Assembly: GCA_025786725.1 (NCBI GenBank)
Contig: JAHLTZ010000026.1
Coordinates: forward strand, 248,001 to 312,000
Length of the DNA stretch: 64,000 bases
Direction: 5' to 3'
Source: Syncephalis fuscata
Taxonomy: Eukaryota > Zoopagomycota > Zoopagomycetes > Zoopagales > Piptocephalidaceae
Shown piece after piece: positions 57,829 through 64,000 of this stretch; position 1 is the stretch's first letter, and each line of letters begins with the position of its first letter. The notes beneath the pieces were generated by a model that saw only the letters and a list, made by a program, of their open reading frames with translations, was not told where the DNA came from and ran no database searches. A program made the position numbers and the translations under genes.

Positions 57829-60502
57829 CTAGGCCACTTTCAGCTTTTTGCCAACAAATCGTCGACCAAGGAAAGTGACACCAATGGCGACAAGTGTGCA
57901 TATAATGCCAACGACCAATTCGACAATCTGTGAGGTGTTTGATGTTCTTTTGAAAATACGAAGACTTGTAGGATCCCAACTATTAAATACAGCGATTAGT
58001 ATTATGTATTGAAGAATAGAACAAATAAAAAAGCTACTACGAATGATACCTACCTACTCTCAACCCAAGTGGGCTTTGAAGCATCGACTACTTTAAATTT
58101 GCCAACATGGCTGTCGAATCAAGGCCGGTACCATAAGCCTCGTGAAGATTTGTATAGCTTGTGACACATTGATTATGTATGCATAGTTGCGTATCCTAGT
58201 AAAGTATTCACCAAGTTTCAGTTATTAGACCAAACACTGCTTTTTAGAGTGCTATTCCTTTTATTTACCTTACAATCCTTACTAGCTTTACAGTCGCCGC
58301 CTCGCAGGGTGGACGTCAAGTTAGCCATATAAAGGCGTAAGAACTGGGTAGTAAGATCGGCTTTGCCCATTGTAGCACGGTATGGCGATTAATAGCAAAG
58401 ACCGGCGCGGTGACTAATCAATATTATTGTCATACTAATGAGTAAGCACCTATTATAGTCGATACTGTTAACTTACATTGGAAAAAGTCTGAATAAGCGG
58501 CAAGAGAATTGTTTATGAAACAATCAAATAGACTATTTATCTAATAATAATAGCAATAATATTAATATTATATATTATATATATATCATATAATGCAACT
58601 ACTTACCAAATCACAGTTGATTGATAGTTCTTTGGGCACAGCAATATTATTATTACCGTTTGCCAGTTGATATAAGCCGTTGGCAGTGACACGAGCAATA
58701 TCACAAACCGAACGACCTACGTTTTCATTAAAGCTGTTATCAAAATCACTATTATAGAAGCTATTAAGAAATACATTAATTAATAAAGACCGAGTGAAGC
58801 TTATTAGTAAACTTAAGACTTACGGACTAAATTCAGTATCAAAATCAGAAATTACGATAGCTGGTATTTTGCGCGATTGAAGAAATGATTGGGCACTTGT
58901 AGGCGGTAGTCGACCATTGGGATTAGTGTCTTAACAACTGTAGGTGGCTGCTGTGCTGTCGTAAATAGTTTAACCAGATCTGCATTACCGCTTGACTGGT
59001 CATCAGTATGTACGAAAAATCGGCTTTTCTCCTTTGTATTACTATGACCGATTTGATTTAGTTCTACTACGGCTTGAATACGATCAATAGAAATCTCTGT
59101 AAAGGCGGTGCTTTGTCGGCAAGGACTGGCACAATCTGCTTTAATAAGAGGACAATGGCCAACATCGCTTAAAGATGTGGAAGAGCACTCGAACTTGGTG
59201 CTAATATCCTTTACAAATCGTTGCGATCCAGCAAAGCCCCAACTTTCTCCGTTAAATAAAGTAAATAAAATATTATTGGTAAAGGTTGCATTAGGTAACT
59301 AAATATTAACAAGAGTTAATTATGGTCACTTTTCTATTCTATTTCATTAAACACTGCTACTTACTCGACTGAAGGCTTCTGCAACAGCTAATACTCCGAC
59401 TAAGCCAGACAAATTGTTTTCAATATCGTCACCGCTTAGTTCGTTGAAAAACGACCGCCCATTTGTGGCGGCTGCCAATACTACCGTGTTTTCTTAGCAA
59501 ACTCATCTCGAGCTGTAAAAGACGAGTAGACAGAGTAGCCACCAATAGGTGAACACCAATCACGGCTCAAGCATTTTTCAGCAGCACCAGCCGACCACAT
59601 AAACGAACTTAATTCGACCGCGTACAGTGGATAGTATTTGTACTCGCCGTCTAAATTATGTCTAATGGCCTACAAATGTCATTACCAAAATCAGTATTTG
59701 TTCTATATTATCGTCTATGCTATTTTACCTTATTTAATTCTTTTATGGTATCTTTCTTCGATGGAGGAATAACAAATATGGGAAAGTTGTAACTTTCTCT
59801 ATATAATGACGTGCCCTAATAATAAATCAATTATTATGATATAAACTAGTTGTTCAATCGGTATTACCGCTGGATTCCAGTTTGGTAGTGGATTTGTACC
59901 GTTTAAAATAGAATACTCGCAGTTGGGACAAGTGTCATCTGCTGAGAAACTGGACGGCAGTTTACCGTCACTGATTACAAGTATGGAGGCCAATTTACCA
60001 CTATTCTTCAGTTTATTTATATTATCTCTAGTCATCCATTGTATTAGAAAATACTGAATGGTGACAATTAATTAATTTACACTCACTTTGTCATCAAAAT
60101 CATTGACATTACAATTGTAAATTTGTCATCGGGCGCATCAGTTTGAAATTGATCCAATTGTTCTTGGCTATTTATGCCATAGAGAACACCAGTATCACCA
60201 TAGCGTGATGCTATATTATTATTATTATTATTACTGTTATTAGTTTATATTTATATCCATGCTAGCTATTCTCTTACAAGTGCATCCAATGCTACCCTGA
60301 GCTGTAAGTAGACGAGAGCAAGGTTGACTATCCAGTGATGTGTAGATAATGCTGTCGAGAGTGCTCACTTCGCTACGTACTACAATAGTGTAAGCGAGAT
60401 GACACAATACTACAAGCTAAACATTAACTACTTACCGACTGCTAGCGGCAATCCTAGTAATAGCGACCACTTTATTATATGGCGCCAACCTAAGCCAAGC
60501 AT
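57829..60502 (-). CDS. NCSTN: Nicastrin, gamma-secretase subunit
   Basis: Type I membrane protein encoded by about a dozen exons from ATG 60502. MLGLGWRHIIKWSLLLGLPL is a signal peptide. Then come the nicastrin landmarks SQPCSRLLTAQGSIGCT, GDTGVLYGI, FTIVMSMILM, NFPIFVIPP, the aminopeptidase-like fold with VVLAAATNGRSFFNELSGDD, NILFTLFNGESWGFAGSQRF, VELNQIGH and RLPPTSAQSFLQSRKIPAIV. The C-terminus has one transmembrane helix (IVELVVGIICTLVAIGVTFL) and a short GRRFVGKKLKVA tail. In animals and plants nicastrin is the glycoprotein gatekeeper of gamma-secretase with presenilin, APH-1 and PEN-2. Two single-base losses break the frame, near 58930 and in an A/T run at 59489-59492; the homologous sequence resumes immediately in the next frame. 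It is convergent with SEC24 (172 bp between stops). Confidence 0.9.
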
Positions 60503-60829
60503 TTTGTTATATACTATTATTCTGTCGTTGCCACTGTTATTGTTAATGTTGTTGTTGTTGTTATTACTACTACAAGTATATTAAACGAATAATTCACACC
60601 TAGATGAACAAATATATAACCAAGAATAGGTTCAAAAACAACAAAGTGTGTGTGTGTGTGTTGTAATGACGAGTGGATAGTGGTGTGGCAAGAAAGAAAG
60701 TCAAATAGGCGGAGAAGGAAAGAAGCAAGTGGCTGTCGTGCATGATGGCATGTGGCAGCAACCAGTATCATATACACTCAGACAAGGGACATGCAATTTA
60801 TTGGTTATGGTACTAACAATGGCATTGAA

Positions 60830-61624
60830 TTAATTATTCGTCGATGTTTTTTGCACTTGTCGTTTTAGCGGTAGATTTGGCAAGGATGCCCTGTAGCATT
60901 GTATGGGTCGTGTTAGGATCTGTACAATATTCTGCGCAACTGATGTCACATCACGCAACTGCTGTATCATATGGGTTAATACGGCTGTTCGTTTCTTAAC
61001 AAGTTCACCGCGCGATTGGCGTTGTTCGTTGCCACCAGGTCGTGTCTCGACTGAGAGCGTAACTCGATAGCCTTTGCTAAGCATTTGGCGGGCCTTCTTC
61101 AGCTTGTGCTCCATGTCGTGCGGTTGCACATTATCGCCAACAATCAATTGTTTTGAGACCCGTGTTGAAGCGAGTGCCCGTTTCCGCTCCTTCATCAAAC
61201 GCTGCTTTTCGTATCGCTCTTTCTTTGAATAGATACGGCACACAGGTGGATTGGCTGTTGAATCAACCTCCAAGATAAAGTACTGTTCGCGATCAAGCGT
61301 ATGTAGCACGTCGCGCGTCTTCCAAGGCCCCCCTGGTTTTAGTTCACCATTCTCTTCAACTACTTCAATAAATGGCGCGGTAATCTCTTCGTCACGCGGT
61401 GGTCGCTCCGGTGCCGGCGCTGTTGGTGCTGTTTTTTTGGCTGTCGTCATTGTATTGGTAACAGTGGTGCGTGCAATAAAGCTTAGCGATAAATTGCCAC
61501 GTTGTAAAAATTGCGCGTTATTACAACGCTGTAAACAGCATTGTTTGCGGAATCCAGGCAAGCTACGTACGATTACACCAGCCTGTAGCTGTTTTGCAGC
61601 TGCTCTCCATAATATTGACGCCAT
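60830..61624 (-). CDS. Mitochondrial translation initiation factor IF-3
   Basis: Intronless. I took ATG 61624 (MASILWRAAAKQLQAGVIVR), a basic, amphipathic presequence rich in Arg and Ala; an upstream in-frame ATG at 61639 is possible. The IF3 N-domain lies near EEITAPFIEVVEENGELKPG, followed by YFILEVDSTANPPVCRIYSK, matching the bacterial LVEVAPxAxPPVCRIMD block. A Lys-rich linker leads into the C-domain: KQLIVGDNVQPHDMEHKLKK, ARQMLSKGYRVTLSVETRPG. IF3 binds the small mitoribosomal subunit and controls start-site fidelity. The C-terminal extension of about 60 residues is not recognised. Fungal mitochondrial IF3 (Aim23) is usually highly diverged; this one is comparatively easy to recognise. 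Confidence 0.88.
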   Translation of the reverse strand: MASILWRAAAKQLQAGVIVRSLPGFRKQCCLQRCNNAQFLQRGNLSLSFIARTTVTNTMTTAKKTAPTAPAPERPPRDEEITAPFIEVVEENGELKPGGPWKTRDVLHTLDREQYFILEVDSTANPPVCRIYSKKERYEKQRLMKERKRALASTRVSKQLIVGDNVQPHDMEHKLKKARQMLSKGYRVTLSVETRPGGNEQRQSRGELVKKRTAVLTHMIQQLRDVTSVAQNIVQILTRPIQCYRASLPNLPLKRQVQKTSTNN

Positions 61625-62959
61625 GATTAGCGGTAACAAATAATACGATTAAGAATGAATAGATAATAAGGAAAAAATACACCTGTTTAAAAATTATATT
61701 GTATAATAATAAGTGTATCCAAGTTTAGTAATTTATTAGCTTTTTAATAAACAGTTTAATATTTACATTAATTACTGCAGAAACGTATTTATTGTCACTA
61801 ACGTCGAATAGCTTATTTGCTTATTATTTCTCTCCTTTTATCAGCTATAATAAACGACGTTTATTGCTCGTATTTATTTATAAAAAATCCAATATTATAT
61901 GCTTGGTAAAAGATAAAGCTTCAAATACTAATAATATACAATTATTCTTGTAACTTTTTTATAGCTTCATATACTATGCAATTGTTTTATTTGTTACTTT
62001 ATTCAAATATTGTATTAGTACTAATCTAAAACACACTTATACAAGGCTATTATATGTTTTTAATATAATTAAAACTAACAAGCAAATGTTTATTTGTAAT
62101 TGTTTCGATCATATAACCCAACAGTGCTCTAATATTAGTTACCTGTTATGCAGAAAACGTAAAAAATTTAATAAAATGTAACCATGTTCAATGACTTAAA
62201 AAAATGCCGCTTGCTTTAGATGTACAATAGTTGAGCATACTGTAAAAGCTGTCTAAATATTAGTCAGTCATGTACTACTATGATAATAAAGTGTTAATAC
62301 CAATGATCGGAGTGAAGAAAGTGAATAGCAAAAAAGAGTAATGCAAGAGAGTAATGCAAATAGTGTTATACTTGACTAGTAGTCAGTCAACTACTGGTAC
62401 TATCTAAATAGCATATATGAAGTGCACAAGTATATGTAGTGAATATATGCTATCAAGTGTAAAGAAAGAGAAAGAAAATGTGATGACGTAGATTGTGAGA
62501 TGTGGGCCTGTCAGTCAATATTTATAAACAGCGAGTTTGACTTATTAATAAATGGTGTAAATAATAAAAGTCAATCTACCCAACATGTGTACATCATAGA
62601 ACAGATTATAGTAAAGGAATAAATGCATCAAGAATAAAAGTCATTTGACACCAAAACTACTCATTATTATAGAACATATATTCAGTATAATGGCGAATGT
62701 ATTAAAAGAATAAAAATCATTTACACCCAAAAAACACTCATCATCATAGAACATGTTGTCAGTATAATAGCGAATGTATTAAAAGAATAAAAGCCATTTG
62801 ACACCAAAACCATTAAAATAAAACGATGATTTATATACTAAATAAAATATTTACAATATTTATTGGTAACATACAGGTAATGAATAGATGATGTAAAGCA
62901 ACTAAGTATATTAGATAGTTAGCATTATGATTTGATTGATTGTTAATAAGTTCTTACCT
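61625..62959. other. AT-rich intergenic region with minisatellite
   Basis: No gene was recognised. The region 62555-62815 is a degenerate tandem array, described separately. Confidence 0.5.
62555..62815 (+). repeat. Minisatellite, unit about 75 bp, related to the 46 kb element
   Basis: Successive units share aagaataaaagtcatttgac, accaaaa, actcat, atcatagaacat, cagtataat and gcgaatgtatta. There are two good full units (about 62631-62781), a partial one after them and a degenerate one before them. The words catttgac, actcatcatcatagaaca and gcgaatgt recur in the repeat at 46965-47060. Confidence 0.75.
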
Positions 62960-64000
62960 TTAACTAATATGCACCTTTATTGAGGCGGCATTTTCGGAGA
63001 GAATTGACCGTTTGGCAGCACCTTGTGATTTGTATTTTGAGTAGCATCGGCGTTTTAGGCGGCGTCGCTGTAAAAGCTTAGGCGCTAGCCGCTGCTTCTT
63101 TGTTGTTGGCCCAGATGCTGCTTGTGTTGGTGGTGATGGTGTTGTTATTGGTGGTGGTGATGGCATTGGTGTTGTTATTGGCGTCGTTGGTGGTGGTGGT
63201 GGTGTTGTTGATGCTTCTGGCTCTTCTTCATTTAAAGAAACAACATTAAGTGGTGCAGCCGCATCCACTTGTTCTTCCTCCTCATCAAACCAGTGACAAG
63301 CCAGCGCGTCTTTTGCTGTACAACGCGTGCTACCATCAATGGTCAGTAGCCGCGTTATTAAATCAATAGCTACGCAATGTTAGTTATTGCTAATAAATAA
63401 ATATTTAACTTACCTTTATCGCTAGAATGATTTCCTTGTTTAAAACCAAACGGTGTATTTAATACATCTTTCAAGTACCCAAAAACACCATGCCAATTAT
63501 CATAAGGATAATGGCCTAATTGCAGCATAAAATAGTTAGTATGGTAGTTTGTTTTTGTTTGCATTTACCTGTTAACAACTCATAGAACATTACACCTAGG
63601 CTCCACATGTCAATGGGCGTGACATACCCACTGACAGTTGACGAGTTTAGCTGGTTGTGAAACTCATGATCCTCATTGCCTAGTGCAATTGACAATAGAT
63701 TTTGTCGCATAGTCGATGCCAACACCACTTCGGGTGCTATATATGGCACCGTGCCACCACAAACATACGACATGGAAGGCTGTATAAACCGAGCCAATCC
63801 AAAGTCCGTATATACGACTTTAGGGCGCTCAGAGTCCGCAACCAATAAAATGTTATGAGGCTATTTAATCGTTATTAATGACGCGTAATATTAAATAAAT
63901 AAATTACCTTGATGTCTAATTATGTGATAATAATAGCAATCATTAACAATTGTATTGCAGATAAATGAATGTACTTACCACCATGCGCAATATTCAGACT
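62960..64000 (-). CDS. Ser/Thr protein kinase, C-terminal part (continues beyond the window)
   Basis: The gene enters at 64000 with SLNIAHG. A micro-exon (63908-63915, ACATCAAG) then completes the catalytic loop HGDIKPHNILLV. The next exon has DFGLARF, the activation segment VCGGTVPYIAPEVVL (APE), and PIDMWSLGVMFYELLTG after an insertion of about 35 residues. Further exons give HYPYDNWHGVFGYLKDVL and LTIDGSTRCTAKDALACHWF, completing the kinase fold. The C-terminal tail is Pro/Thr-rich, then basic (KKQRLAPKLLQRRRLKRR), a possible nuclear signal. The invariant HRD Arg appears as Gly (HGD). The substrate group cannot be assigned from the visible half; the ending resembles CAMK-like checkpoint kinases only loosely. 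Confidence 0.8.

Overview
This window looks like nuclear DNA of an early-diverging fungus (Zoopagomycota/Mucoromycota grade). That placement is an inference from gene content, not proven. Genes are split by many short introns (mostly 40-70 nt, GTAAGT...TAG) and separated by AT-rich DNA. Fungal-type proteins (Vip1-like RRM protein, Bsd2-like adaptor, Atg38-like MIT protein, Lee1-like CCCH protein) occur beside proteins that Dikarya lack or rarely keep: a GLI/ZIC-type zinc-finger factor and the gamma-secretase subunit nicastrin. I recognise 26 or 27 protein genes and no tRNA, rRNA, CRISPR or prokaryotic-type features.

Layout. 0.9-3.6 kb: GLI/ZIC-like factor with a gene-poor 6.2 kb behind its start. 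9.8-14.4 kb: two tandem PAF-acetylhydrolase/phospholipase genes, one altered at its 5' end and one with three single-base deletions. 14.8-34.6 kb: a dense block with an unknown SIM-containing protein, Vip1-like, DENR/Tma22, Atg38-like, TB2/DP1 (REEP/Yop1), Esf1, ERH, Dpm1, PIMT, ATP synthase epsilon, Dad1/Ost2, Trm61 and a Bsd2/NDFIP-like protein. 36.2-38.4 kb: CCCH zinc-finger protein. 41.4 kb: small secreted Gly/Tyr/Asn-rich protein. 42.3-44.2 kb: divergent DUF202 and CENP-O/Mcm21 genes. 44.3-49.9 kb: two GPI8 copies as an inverted duplication around a SAP30BP/HCNGP gene and a repeat element with terminal inverted repeats. 50.4-53.0 kb: U1-C and ornithine decarboxylase antizyme. 53.7-60.5 kb: SEC24 and nicastrin, convergent. 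60.8-61.6 kb: mitochondrial IF3. 62.5-62.8 kb: minisatellite. 62.96 kb to the edge: C-terminal half of a Ser/Thr kinase.

Most genes are housekeeping: secretory pathway and GPI/N-glycan work (DPM1, OST2, GPI8, SEC24, nicastrin), ribosome biogenesis and translation (ESF1, TMA22, TRM61, IF3), splicing (U1-C, SAP30BP) and kinetochore (CENP-O). Many neighbours are divergent pairs sharing 100-700 bp promoters, or convergent pairs less than 200 bp apart.

The strongest special signals are: (1) the antizyme gene with its +1 programmed frameshift, GTT TGA at 52549-52554; (2) nicastrin; (3) the GPI8 inverted duplication, whose breakpoint sits at the SAP30BP start codon; (4) a repeat family linking 35.0, 46.1-47.1 and 62.5-62.8 kb; (5) single-base deletions in several genes, including essential SEC24, which suggest consensus indel errors and caution against over-calling pseudogenes. 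Exon borders were read by eye and are approximate where stated.
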